Positions 42,401 to 49,987 of a DNA stretch of 49,987 bases are shown here, in pieces. Made by a program: the position numbers and the translations under genes. The notes under the pieces were generated by a model. That model did not search any database. It had not been told where the DNA came from and saw nothing but the letters and a program-made list of their open reading frames with translations. Origin of the DNA: CAZYSK01 sp964649415 (GTDB lineage: Bacteria > Chloroflexota > Anaerolineae > B4-G1); assembly GCA_964649415.1 (NCBI GenBank), contig CAZYSK010000040.1, forward strand, positions 1 through 49,987, given 5' to 3'. Positions within the stretch are counted from its first letter, which is position 1; the number at the start of each line of letters is the position of its first letter.

Positions 42401-43981
42401 CCGCGCGCCGATGGCCGAGACGACTACGTCCGCTTCCATGATGAACTCCGACCCCTCGATCGGCACTGGACGCCGCCGCCCGCTTGGGTCAGGCTCGCCC
42501 AGCTCCATCCGGCAGCAGGTTAACCCGCAGACGTTCCCCTCTTCGTCGGCCTCTACCTCCACCGGCGACACCAGCCAGTCGAAGAGCACGCCATCCTCCC
42601 TGGCCTGGCGGTACTCTGTCTCCTGCGCCGGCATCTCCGTGTCGGTCCGGCGGTAGGCGACGCGTACCTCCGGCGCTTCGCCACCCCGTTCGTCCGCCTG
42701 CATCGTCCCGATGCGTAGCGCCGTGCAAGCTGCGTCCATCGCAACGTCGCCCCCACCCAGGACGATCACCTTCTTCCCCATCAGGTCGGGGTAGTACCCT
42801 ATGTTGACCTCGCGCAGGAAGTCGTTCGCCGAAAGCATCTGGGGCAATTCGACGCCCGGGACGGGAGGGCGCACGTCGTCGTGCGCGCCGATGCCGACGA
42901 AGACGGCGTCGTACTCCTCTTTGAGTGCGACCACGTCGTCCACTCGCGTGTTAAGCTTCAGTTCAACACCCAGGTTGATGATCTCGTCTATCTCGCGCTG
43001 TAGAATCTCCGCAGGCAAACGGTACTCGGGAATGCCCACGCGCATCATTCCGCCTGCCACCGGCAGCGCTTCGAGAACCGTCACGTCATGGCCCTTGAAC
43101 CTGAGGTCTTGCGCCACCGTCAGACCGGCCGGGCCGGAGCCGACGATAGCGATCTTTTTCCCTGTCGATTCCGCGGACGCAGCCGACCGCAGACGGTCGG
43201 AATCAGCGTCCGCATTGTCCGCTTCAATCTTGGGCCGGAAAGCCTCGGCTACCTCCTCCGGGTGCTCAAAAGCCCAGTCGGCGACGAAGCGCTTGAGTCG
43301 CATGATGCTGACCGGCTCGTCCACCTTGCCCCGCGAGCAGGCCGTCTCACATACGTGATTGCACACGCGTCCGCAGACCGCCGGGAACGGGTTGTCCTCC
43401 TTGATCGTGCGGTAGGCGTCCGCGAAGCGCCTTTCGCGGATGAGGGCGATGTAGCCCTGCGCCCGCTGCCCGGCTGGACACGCGTCGCGACAGGGCGCGA
43501 CGCCGCGTTTCTCGATGACGTAAGCGTTCGGTATCGCCTGCGGGTAGAGCTTGTAGGCCGCCCGCCGCTCGGACATATCCGCGTTGAACTGGTCGGAGCG
43601 GATGATGGGGCATACAGCCGCGCAGTCGCCACAGCCGGTGCACTCGTCCACGTTCACGTAGCGCGGCTTCTGGCGCACGCGCGCAGTGAAGTTGCCAGGT
43701 TTGCCTTCCACGCTCTCCAACTCGGCGTAGGTCATCACCTCGACGTTGAGGTGGCGACCGCACTCCACCAACTTGGGCGAGAGAATACACATCGAGCAGT
43801 CATTGGTGGGGAACGTCTTGTCGAGCTGTGCCATCGTCCCACCGATGGCAGGGCTCTTGTCCAGCAGATATACTTTAAATCCGGCATCGCCCAGGTCAAG
43901 TGCGGCCTGAATCCCACCGATACCGGCACCTACGACCAACACCGCACCAACGTTACTATTGCCAGAGGGTTCTGTTAGCAT
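39404..43981 (-). CDS. hdrA: Giant fusion flavoprotein: HdrA - GltD/NfnB-like - HdrA
   Basis: 1525 residues from ATG 43981 (GGGGGAC upstream; a TTG at 43993 is the alternative). An HdrA FAD domain (V-V-G-A-G-I-G-G) with D-C-S-M-C-I-L-S-P-K and a ferredoxin motif (to ~150) is followed by a GltD-like module (~165-620): C-x3-C-P-A-G, C-G-R-V-C, G-S-G-P-A-G-L, G-G-G-D-V-A-M-D and G-G-D-T. Next come the rest of the first HdrA (C-L-Q-C-G-I-C), then a second HdrA with C-H-C-G (~972), FAD (G-G-G-L-A-G, ~1113) and two C-terminal [4Fe-4S] motifs (C-T-A-C-G-L-C, C-Q-G-C-G-A-C). The GltD part suggests NAD(P)H use. Such an enzyme could split electrons between several carriers; the fusion is inferred from frame continuity. 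Confidence 0.9.
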   Translation of the reverse strand: MLTEPSGNSNVGAVLVVGAGIGGIQAALDLGDAGFKVYLLDKSPAIGGTMAQLDKTFPTNDCSMCILSPKLVECGRHLNVEVMTYAELESVEGKPGNFTARVRQKPRYVNVDECTGCGDCAAVCPIIRSDQFNADMSERRAAYKLYPQAIPNAYVIEKRGVAPCRDACPAGQRAQGYIALIRERRFADAYRTIKEDNPFPAVCGRVCNHVCETACSRGKVDEPVSIMRLKRFVADWAFEHPEEVAEAFRPKIEADNADADSDRLRSAASAESTGKKIAIVGSGPAGLTVAQDLRFKGHDVTVLEALPVAGGMMRVGIPEYRLPAEILQREIDEIINLGVELKLNTRVDDVVALKEEYDAVFVGIGAHDDVRPPVPGVELPQMLSANDFLREVNIGYYPDLMGKKVIVLGGGDVAMDAACTALRIGTMQADERGGEAPEVRVAYRRTDTEMPAQETEYRQAREDGVLFDWLVSPVEVEADEEGNVCGLTCCRMELGEPDPSGRRRPVPIEGSEFIMEADVVVSAIGARPNLACVPESVSRTPNGRQIAVDENTMMTSVEGIFAGGDTVTGMAFVVDAIGAGHKAARAIDAYVQGAPMPGPEPKLPVAELTEEDIAARREAGEIVEVTRACTLVEADVGERVHSLCEVSGAVSEEEAVAEAQRCLQCGICSECNQCVYACQKHCIDHNMREEIVELNVGAVLLVPGLETMPGDIRPELGYGRCANVVTSIEFERMLSASGPWGGVVQRPSDGKHPRKVAFIQCVGSRDITCNQGYCSSVCCMYATKEAIIAKEHDANIEPSIFYMDVRSFGKGFERYIDRAEQEQGVRYVRSMVSRVTEVPGTGNLRLQHATPDGNNVEEEFDLVVLSIGLRPSQDTRELAERLDVALNEYGFVKGADLRPAQVMRPDGSVADGIFVAGSFSEPKDIPETVIEASCAAARASALLSDARGSLAREQVWPEERDVSQEPPRVGVFVCHCGINIGSVVDVPEVIDFTADLPDVAYAEQNLYTCSQDTQEHIREVILEHDLNRVVVASCTPRTHEPLFQDTIRSAGLNPHLFQMANIREQDSWVHRQDPDVATGKAKELVTMAVAKARQLCPLAQGVSAVNHRALVIGGGLAGMTAALSIAEQGCDVTLVEREEKLGGNLRYIHTPLPGGGDPQELLQRRVEAVSVNPRITVLTGAEVVDMSGYVGQYRATIELADKQQEEIEHGVVVVATGAQEIQPEEYLYGEDERVITQRELEARIADGDLTKQPIKSVVMIQCVGSRDEEHPYCSRICCTEAIKNALAIKERNPNTDVFILYRDIRTFGFKERYYRQAREQGVVFLQWDKDEKPEVRSEDGQLRVDVVVQPEGEMFTLDADMVVLSAGIEANTDNEVVAQRLKVPLSEDSFFLEAHVKLRPLDFAADGVYLCGLAHSPRFLDETIAQAYGAAVHAVSLLTKDELDSTSIVATVDPLLCTACGLCVDACPYGARVLEPDAPCAEVIEVLCQGCGACIVACPNKASQQKGFGIGQVYQMIEAMSVAGS

Positions 43982-43993
43982 CTCGTCCCCCAA

Positions 43994-45265
43994 CTACTCA
44001 CTGTTTGCTTCCTCTATTGACTTCCAGATCAACTCTGTCACGTCCATCACCCTCATGCGTGCCTTGCGTGCTATCTCATGGCGACGCACTGCTGACGTCA
44101 GCGTGCGCTCACATTGCTGGCAGGCAGAGGTGAGCACTTGTGCCTCTACCTCGCACGCCCGGTCAACCCGGCGTTTGGATACCTCGAACAGGACCTCAGG
44201 ATCGAAACTCTCCAGGTTGCCTCCGCCGCCGCAGCATTCGGAGATCTGGCCAGAGCTGCTCATCTCCACGAATGTCACACCAGGGATGCTGCTCAGGACC
44301 CGGCGTGGCGCATCGAAGACACCGCTCTTGCGCCCCAGGTCACACGGGTCGTGATAGGTCACCTGCAGATCCAGCTTTCCCAACGGAATAGCCTCTTCTG
44401 CGATCAGATCGGCCAGCAACTCCGTGGCGTGCACGACCTCTATGCCAAGGTCTTCTCCCAGGACATCGGGATATATGAATTTCCACATGTGGTAGCACGA
44501 AGGACAGGCGAAGGTGACGCGCGAGGCACCCAGCTCCTTGACCTGAGTGACATTGTGCTGGATCAACTCCTTGGCCTCCGCCAGCCGCCCCATGGCGAGC
44601 AAGGGGTACCCACAACACCATTCCTGCCCACCCATCGTGGTGAAATCGACTCCGCTCGTCTCCAAGATAGAGACGAACGCCTGGGGTACGTGGTAGCTAC
44701 GGGGGAAGAAAGACGCCACGCAGCCGACGAAGTAGATGGTCTCGGCTCCGCGTTTGCCCTCAAGCCCGGGTGGGATGTGCTCCAGGTTCTGGCTCCAGAT
44801 CAGGCGGCCATCGTTGTCCTCACCCGTGATGTTGTGGCTGGTGTTGATCGTCTGGCCGAGGTTGTTGAGCCGCCCGATGCCCGTGCATAGCCGCTCGTCA
44901 ATCACTGTTTCTGGTCGCTGAGAAAGGTAGTCAGCCAAGAGTTCCCGCAGTTGCTGGCAATCCTGAGCCCGGTAGCCCTCTTCTCCCGCGATTTCCTTGA
45001 GCGCGATCATCACCTCGGCGATGTCGATGTCGTTCGGGCAATGCGCGCCGCACATCTCGCACTCAAAGCAAAGCCAGGGGTCCCGGCTCGTCAGTATCCG
45101 TTCAGTCTGGCCGAGTTGGATCAGGCGCAGGATGCGGTCGGGTCCATACTCCATTGCGAATGCGGCCGGGCAGCCGGCCGTACACTTGTGACAGTGATAG
45201 CACAGCTGTATGGTCTGCCCGCTGAGATCGTTTACTTGGTCTATGAGCGATATTTCCTTAGCCAA
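43994..45265 (-). CDS. hdrB: HdrC-HdrB fusion (heterodisulfide-reductase-type CCG protein)
   Basis: 423 residues from TTG 45265, with GGGGAG seven bases upstream and the previous stop at 45270. An HdrC-like N-terminus has two [4Fe-4S] motifs, C-H-K-C-T-A-G-C-P (~25) and C-F-E-C-E-M-C-G-A-H-C-P (~65). The HdrB part carries two CCG motifs, C-C-G-Y-P-L-L (~215) and C-C-G-G-G-G-N (~335), which hold the non-cubane clusters that reduce disulfides in methanogens. In bacteria the substrate is usually not CoM-S-S-CoB; it may be another thiol-disulfide. It is the only HdrB in the cluster. Confidence 0.9.
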   Translation of the reverse strand: MAKEISLIDQVNDLSGQTIQLCYHCHKCTAGCPAAFAMEYGPDRILRLIQLGQTERILTSRDPWLCFECEMCGAHCPNDIDIAEVMIALKEIAGEEGYRAQDCQQLRELLADYLSQRPETVIDERLCTGIGRLNNLGQTINTSHNITGEDNDGRLIWSQNLEHIPPGLEGKRGAETIYFVGCVASFFPRSYHVPQAFVSILETSGVDFTTMGGQEWCCGYPLLAMGRLAEAKELIQHNVTQVKELGASRVTFACPSCYHMWKFIYPDVLGEDLGIEVVHATELLADLIAEEAIPLGKLDLQVTYHDPCDLGRKSGVFDAPRRVLSSIPGVTFVEMSSSGQISECCGGGGNLESFDPEVLFEVSKRRVDRACEVEAQVLTSACQQCERTLTSAVRRHEIARKARMRVMDVTELIWKSIEEANSE

Positions 45266-45269
45266 TTCC

Positions 45270-46439
45270 CTACTCCCCAATTTGCGCCCACTCGTCCTCT
45301 CGGAAGGTGACCAGTGGCAGAGGTTCCTCGACATCGTGACCAGGCGCGTAGTCGAATGCCTGCTGAATTTCCTGCCCGATGGTGCGGAACACAAGCCCTA
45401 CGGGCAGATTCGCCGGGCAGTCGCTGGTGCACATACCGCAGCCGACGCAGGACAGTACCATGTGGTTCAGCCGGGTCAGATGGAAAAGCATCGTGTCGCC
45501 CGGCATCTGGTAGGCTCCCTTGCGCCGTGCCCATTCCACGTATTGGACCGGCTCGTGATCGAAAGCAGGGCTCTTGAACAGACAGGTCTTGCAGTAGCAG
45601 ATGGGACAGACGGTCATACAGTTGTGGCATCGCACGCAGGTGGCCAATACCGCTTCGATGCCCTCTTCCTCGAGCCGCTGGCGCATCTCGCCGAAGCGTG
45701 CGTCGCGCACGCGCGTGCGCTCCGCCACCACTTTGTCAATCACCGCCGCTCTGGTACCGTCGTTCTCCTCGGGCTCTTCAGGGCTTACCCCCAGCGTTTC
45801 GGCCATCTCGTCGGGCAGCGTGACCGGAATGCCGGTGCCCAGATCCGCACCGAAGAGCTCAATCGTGACGTCTGCTGCCTCGACGTGGGGCTTCTCGCAC
45901 ATCTGACAGGCGTCGCGAAGGTCCCGGGCCGAAGCCAGGGCTACCGCTGCGCTACCCTCAGATGCAGACAAGTCGGCCATCAAGCCATCGTATAGGTCGC
46001 GCCAAAGCTTGTTCCTTGCCCGTGTCGTCGCGCTTTGGCTCTTTCTCTGCAGCGCTTTCTCCGTGTAGTCCGGAACGTCATACGTTCCCGCGCAGTCCAT
46101 GCCGATGGTCACCAGGTTGTCAAGATTGGCCTGCTTGAGCTTGACCAGCTCGACCAGCGCCCGCAGTTCGCACGGGCGTAGCACTGCGCCGATGCGTACC
46201 CGCGGCTCGCGCACCGTGACGTGACCCACGGCACGGGCCGTGTTGATCCCCATTACCGGGGCCAGTGGATTGGCCGCGTCCAACAGATCAACGTCTGTCA
46301 CCAGTGCCGGGGTGATAGCGCCCGAGGGCGTCTCCATCGGCACCAACAACGCGTCCACCACCTTTGTCTCCAGTAGCTGCTTGAGAAAACCGCGCACTGC
46401 CTTCAGCGTGTCTTTCTCAACCGGGATTGTGAATCTCAT
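45270..46439 (-). CDS. FrhB/FdhB-like iron-sulfur flavoprotein (first copy)
   Basis: 389 residues from ATG 46439 (AAGGAG upstream). Same build as 37795-38922: R-P-C-E-L-R-A-L-V-E-L, G-M-D-C-A-G-T-Y-D, C-V-R-C-H-N-C-M-T-V-C-P, C-Y-C-K-T-C-L-F and C-V-G-C-G-M-C-T-S-D-C-P. Some added residues (~175-190) distinguish the copies. It follows an MvhD gene, as does the other copy, so the mvhD/FrhB-like pair is duplicated around the Hdr genes. The electron donor is not decidable from sequence. Confidence 0.8.
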   Translation of the reverse strand: MRFTIPVEKDTLKAVRGFLKQLLETKVVDALLVPMETPSGAITPALVTDVDLLDAANPLAPVMGINTARAVGHVTVREPRVRIGAVLRPCELRALVELVKLKQANLDNLVTIGMDCAGTYDVPDYTEKALQRKSQSATTRARNKLWRDLYDGLMADLSASEGSAAVALASARDLRDACQMCEKPHVEAADVTIELFGADLGTGIPVTLPDEMAETLGVSPEEPEENDGTRAAVIDKVVAERTRVRDARFGEMRQRLEEEGIEAVLATCVRCHNCMTVCPICYCKTCLFKSPAFDHEPVQYVEWARRKGAYQMPGDTMLFHLTRLNHMVLSCVGCGMCTSDCPANLPVGLVFRTIGQEIQQAFDYAPGHDVEEPLPLVTFREDEWAQIGE

Positions 46440-46513
46440 TCTTTCTCCTTCTTCCCTACCCTGGCTCCGCCGGGCGTGGAAACAGCGCTCCCACGTTGCG
46501 GTCAGAGATCGTG

Positions 46514-46942
46514 TTACGCAGCAAAGGAGCCGATCGGCCCCAGTGCCCTCACTTCTTCCTTGACCTCTTCCACCAGGCGGGGGAGCACGCCCCTTTCCGC
46601 CGTCGAGATGTGGGCCAGTCGCGCCCTCCCCCGTTTTCCAGCGGCCTCCAGGACTCTCTGGAGCACGCTGATTCTGTTCTCGGCCAAGTAATTGCCCCGC
46701 TTGTAGTGGCAATCCCCCAGGTGACAGCCGGCTATCAGCACGCCGTCTACTCCTTCCTGCAGGGCCATCAATACGTGTACCGGGTCCATTCTCCCCAGGC
46801 AGGGGATTCTCACGATCCCAATGTTAGGTTGAGCTTGAACTCTGGTGATGTCAGCCTGGTCGAGTTCGGAGTACAGACACCAGTCGCACAGAAAGACCAC
46901 GATACGGGGCTCCCAATCTGGATTTCCTTGACTAGTGCTCAA
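46514..46942 (-). CDS. mvhD: MvhD-type [2Fe-2S] electron-transfer subunit (first copy)
   Basis: 142 residues, TTG start at 46942, only three bases after the HdrC-like stop. It has F-L-C-D-W-C-L-Y-S-E-L-D, R-I-P-C-L-G-R-M-D-P and G-C-H-L-G-D-C-H-Y, the MvhD signature. The preceding HdrA gene has an MvhD domain fused to its own C-terminus, so the cluster encodes three MvhD modules in total. It likely links the FrhB-like protein to the Hdr core. Confidence 0.9.
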   Translation of the reverse strand: MSTSQGNPDWEPRIVVFLCDWCLYSELDQADITRVQAQPNIGIVRIPCLGRMDPVHVLMALQEGVDGVLIAGCHLGDCHYKRGNYLAENRISVLQRVLEAAGKRGRARLAHISTAERGVLPRLVEEVKEEVRALGPIGSFAA

Positions 46943-46945
46943 TGC

Positions 46946-47557
46946 TCACCGTCCTATCACCCTACTAGAGGTCTCTTGCGCAAACTCCCTGATCTGCGCG
47001 ACGACACCGTCATCTTCGACGCCCACCACGCTGATGGCGGAGACGGGGCAGGTGACGGTGCATACGCCACATCCCTGGCAGAGGAACTTGTCCACCTTCG
47101 GCAAGGCCCTATGCTGTCTCATTACCTGCTGTATCGTCACCCACCTGGGCACCAACTCGATGGCCTGATAAGGGCAGGCTTGCACACACATCCCGCAGCT
47201 AGAGCAGGCTCGTTCGTTCACCTGGGCAACTGCTCTCACCGGCTCATATCCCTCGCGGATGGCCACGTGTCGGATAGCCTTCATCACGTCCGAGATATGG
47301 ACCCCTTGAGGGCAGCGCTGGTAGCAGATGTCGCAGGCCGAGCAGAGCCAGATGACCGGGCTGGACAGAACCTGCTCCTTCATGCCCATGATCACCATCT
47401 TGATGATGCGGCGTGGGTTGTACGCATCCTCCACCCACTGGATGGGGCAGCTGGCGGTACAGGTCCCACAGGAGAAGCAGTGCACCAGGTCCTCGCCACC
47501 CGGGGCGTTGAGAACCTCGTCGGCAAACGATTCAGGCCTCGGTTCACCGTGGCTCAC
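46946..47557 (-). CDS. hdrC: HdrC-like protein with an added two-cluster ferredoxin domain
   Basis: 203 residues, GTG start overlapping the HdrA stop by three bases. Residues ~25-75 carry the HdrC motifs C-F-S-C-G-T-C-T-A-S-C-P and C-S-A-C-D-I-C-Y-Q-R-C-P. Unlike plain HdrC it then has C-S-S-C-G-M-C-V-Q-A-C-P (~120) and C-Q-G-C-G-V-C-T-V-T-C-P (~163), a bacterial-type ferredoxin. There is no HdrB next to it, so this HdrA/HdrC pair must share the single HdrC-HdrB fusion or deliver electrons to something else. Confidence 0.85.
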   Translation of the reverse strand: MSHGEPRPESFADEVLNAPGGEDLVHCFSCGTCTASCPIQWVEDAYNPRRIIKMVIMGMKEQVLSSPVIWLCSACDICYQRCPQGVHISDVMKAIRHVAIREGYEPVRAVAQVNERACSSCGMCVQACPYQAIELVPRWVTIQQVMRQHRALPKVDKFLCQGCGVCTVTCPVSAISVVGVEDDGVVAQIREFAQETSSRVIGR

Positions 47558-49987
47558 GTTAGCACCTCCGTCTGTATCATCGCCACCGCAAGGCGATCCG
47601 AGAACTCCAAAGCCTCCTCAACCTGTGGCACCTCGCGCATACGGCGAGCGCGCTTCTCCATCTGGGGCCGCAGTTTCTCGACTTCCTCGTGCAGTTGCTC
47701 CTTGGGGATCGAGTCCAGCAGTTCCTGCATCTCGTTGATCACCGCGGCGTACTTGTCTCCCTCGGCTGCGCTGATCCACGCGATGCGGAATCTACCGGGC
47801 GTCATACCCATCTTCTCGAATTGCTTCCGCAGCCGCTCGGCCCGCCTTTCGCCGACCGGTTGCCCGGTGATGTAGTGGCAGTCCTGTGTGTGGCAGCCGG
47901 AGAAGAGCACCGCGCCCGCACCCAGGCGAAACGCTTCGTAGATGAAATCCGAGTCCAAGCGCGCGGAACACATCACGCGCATGCCGCGCTCGTGGGCGGA
48001 GTATTCGAAGTGGCTCGTGCCGGCCATGTCGGCGCCGCCGTAGGAGCACCAGTGGCAACGGAACGCCAGAATCTTTTCCTCCGGGTTCTCGGCCAGGAGG
48101 GCACGGATCTGGGCCAGGATCTGCGCATCGGTGAAGTGCATCTGCGTGATGGCGTTGTGCGGGCACTCTGCCACACACCCGCCGCATCCGTGGCACTTGG
48201 CAGTGATCACCTTGGCTGGCTTGCCCCGCTCATACTCAATTGCGCCGTAGGGGCAGGCTCTCGAGCAGACACCGCATTTCTTGCCTTGAGCGCTGACACA
48301 GCGATCCTCCCACACGACGGCCACTGCCGGTTCGATCTCCCACTCATCGGAGTGGAGCACCCGCCCGGCTCGCGACGCCGCGGCCGATCCCTGTGCCACG
48401 CTGGAAGGGATGTCTTTGGCTCCTTGGCAAGCGCCCGCCAGGAAGACCCCATCGGTGGGGCTGTCCATCGGCCGCAGTTTGGGGTGATACTCCATGAACC
48501 AGCCGCCGGGACTCTGGGTGATGTTGAGCACCGAGCTGATCGTGTCCACGTCGGGCTGTGGTACCGCTGCCTGGTTGAGCATCACCATATCGTACTCGCG
48601 CTCGACGACCTGCCCCAGGTCCATATCCTCCGAATGCACGTAGAGGTTCTTCGTCTCGGGATCCTCGGTGATCAGGCTGGGGCGGCCATGGGTGAAGCGG
48701 ATGCCCATCTCACGGGCGCGGTTGTAGAACTCCTCGTAACCCTTGGAGGGTGTGCGGATGTCCATGTAGTAGATGGTGATTTCCATCTCGGGATGCGACT
48801 GCTTCAGCAGCACCGCGTTCTTAATCCCGTACATGCAGCAGAAGTTCGAACACCAGGGGTTGAAGCGTTTGTCGCGCGAGCCGACGCAGTTGATAAAGGC
48901 GAGCTTTTTCGGGTTTTTGCCGTCGCTAGGCCGAATCAGGTTGCCAGCGGTGCAGCCAGCCGAGTTATTCAGCCGCTCCATTTCCATCGCCGTGATGACG
49001 TTGTCGAAGCGCCCGTAGCCGTATTCAGGTATCACACTCGGGTCGAAGTGGTCGTAGCCGGTGGCGACGATGATTGAGCCAATGTCCTCCCAGACCAGCT
49101 TGTCCTCCATCCCGAAGTCGATGGCATTCAGCTTGCCACAGGCCTCCACGCACTTGTAGCAGTGGATGCAGGCATCCATGTCGATGCCGTACACCAGGGG
49201 TACCGACTGGCTCATCGGCACGTAGGCTGCCTTGCGCGGAGCCAGATCCATCTCGAAGTAGTTCGGGACTTCGATGGGGCACACCTGCGCGCATTCGCCG
49301 CAGCCGTTGCAGCGATCCGCGTGCACGTACCGCGACTTCTCGCGCAATAGGACTTTGAAGTTGCCGACGAAGCCTTCGACTCGTTCGACTTCCGTATACG
49401 TTCTCACATCCACCTTGGGGTGACGCGACGCGTCAACCATTTTGGGGGCGAGAATTCATATACTACAGTCCATTGTGGGGAAGGTCTTGTTCAACTGGGC
49501 CATGACCCCCCCGATTGTCGGCCGCTTCTCGACCAGAACTGTCTCGATGCCCTGGTCGCCCAGATCCAGGGCTGCGCTGATGCCTGCCACACCTGCACCA
49601 ATAACCATCGCCCGGTGTGTGACGGGCACCGAGATCATATCCAGTGGTGTGAGGAAACTGGCCTTGGCGACCGCTGCTGCCGTCAGGTCCTTGGCCTTCT
49701 CCAGTGCGCCCTCGGGGTCGTGGCCGTGCGCCCACGTACACTGCTCGCGGATGTTGGCCATCTCCATCAAGAACGGGTTGAGACCGGCCTCGGCGACGGT
49801 CGCACGGAAAGTTGGCTCGTGCATCCGCACCGAGCAGGCTGCCACCACCACCCGGTTCAGGTTGTACTTCTTGATGTCTTCCCTGATCAGGCTCTGTCCA
49901 CTGTCTGCGCAGGCATACGGGGTGTCTACGGCGCGGACTACCCCGGGCAGCGTGGCGGCGTATTCGGCCACGGCCTTGGGCGGGATG
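47554..49987 (-). CDS. hdrA: HdrA-MvhD fusion, selenocysteine-containing (UGA at 49456-49458), cut by right edge
   Basis: A single reading frame from the right edge to TGA 47554-47556 if the UGA at 49456-49458 is read as selenocysteine. Upstream of it: an HdrA N-terminal region, FAD motif G-A-G-V-A-G, and F-P-T-M-D-C-S-I. Downstream: I-L-A-P-K-M-V, ferredoxin C-N-G-C-G-E-C-A-Q-V-C-P, then I-D-M-D-A-C-I-H-C-Y-K-C-V-E-A-C. Later motifs include C-S-R-A-C-P and C-H-G-C-G-G-C-V-A-E-C-P, and a fused MvhD domain (F-R-C-H-W-C-S-Y-G-G-A-D, G-C-H-T-Q-D-C-H-Y). The giant HdrA here has Cys in the UGA position (F-P-T-N-D-C-S-M-C-I-L-S-P-K). Methanogen HdrA is known to carry Sec there. As a plain stop it would split the FAD domain, so Sec is preferred. 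Confidence 0.88.
49419..49438 (-). promoter_or_regulatory. Candidate bacterial SECIS hairpin
   Basis: On the minus strand GGUUGACGC..GCGUCACC starts 18 bases after the UGA. It forms a GGU/ACC base with a bulged U, then GAC/GUC and GC/GC pairs around a short GU-containing loop (GUC, or CGUCG if the top pair opens). The layout GGU-(U)-stem-GU-loop-ACC is the same plan as the E. coli fdhF SECIS that binds SelB. The apical loop begins about 27 bases after the UGA, within the range reported for bacterial SECIS. Confidence 0.75.

Noticed and set aside
45266..45394. Longer N-terminus for the HdrC-HdrB fusion
   Set aside because: It would overlap the end of the FrhB-like gene; GGGGAG before the TTG at 45265 fits better.
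47689..49077. 462-codon plus-strand frame opposite the Sec-HdrA
   Set aside because: No recognisable domain; the minus strand carries clear HdrA and MvhD motifs.
49440..49971. HdrA split into two genes or a pseudogene by the TGA at 49456
   Set aside because: The TGA replaces a conserved Cys, the frame is kept on both sides and a SECIS-like hairpin follows, so selenocysteine is the simpler reading.
1..49987. CRISPR arrays, rRNA or tRNA genes
   Set aside because: No regular spaced repeats or recognisable RNA-gene sequences were seen on reading both strands.

Overview
The window reads as a piece of a GC-rich chromosome from an anaerobic bacterium, most likely an uncultured member of the Chloroflexota (Anaerolineae-like). 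This is inferred from three things. The housekeeping order rpsB-tsf-pyrH-frr-uppS-cdsA and rpsU-yqeY is bacterial. A large secreted DUF11-repeat protein ends in a short Y-L-P-type C-terminus often seen on secreted proteins of that phylum. A long heterodisulfide-reductase (Hdr) gene cluster points to anaerobic redox metabolism. GTG and TTG starts are frequent. No rRNA, tRNA or CRISPR array was seen.

Layout. 1-3.7 kb is accessory and decaying: an edge-truncated IS1634-like transposase, a 3' gene remnant, a GHMP sugar kinase, a glyoxalase-fold gene broken by an in-frame TAG and a DUF6064-like membrane gene with an apparent frameshift. 3.8-7.6 kb is one large secreted repeat protein. 7.7-16.3 kb holds a flippase-like membrane protein, two OmpR-type response regulators divergent from a very large PDZ/multi-TM/GAF histidine kinase, a TPR protein and the first of two paralogous lipoproteins. 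16.3-24.8 kb holds the second lipoprotein, mtaB, a CBS-ACT protein, rpsU, yqeY, a 7TM-HD phosphodiesterase, ybeY, dgkA, greA and an orphan ABC ATPase. 24.8-27.2 kb holds two atypical receiver proteins around a PP-loop tRNA-thiolation-like enzyme. 27.3-34.3 kb is the translation/envelope cluster rpsB to cdsA, a CBS protein and rho. 34.3-36.7 kb is a hydrolase and murE on the minus strand.

36.7-50 kb is the most interesting part: a minus-strand run of nine tightly packed genes that continues past the right edge. In transcription order it encodes a HdrA-MvhD fusion, a HdrC-like ferredoxin, MvhD, an FrhB/FdhB-like iron-sulfur protein, a HdrC-HdrB fusion, a giant HdrA-GltD-HdrA flavoprotein, a second MvhD, a second FrhB/FdhB-like protein and a polyferredoxin; murE follows directly. 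The first gene contains an in-frame UGA exactly where the giant paralogue has Cys in its D-C-S-M-C motif. It is followed by a hairpin with a GGU/ACC stem, a bulged U and a GU-containing loop, so it is very probably a selenocysteine codon. The cluster looks like a two-module, flavin-based electron-bifurcating Hdr complex with two MvhD/FrhB-like electron ports and a built-in NAD(P)H-type module. No hydrogenase large subunit or molybdopterin formate dehydrogenase is visible in the window.

All calls come from reading motifs, frames and context. No database search was run.
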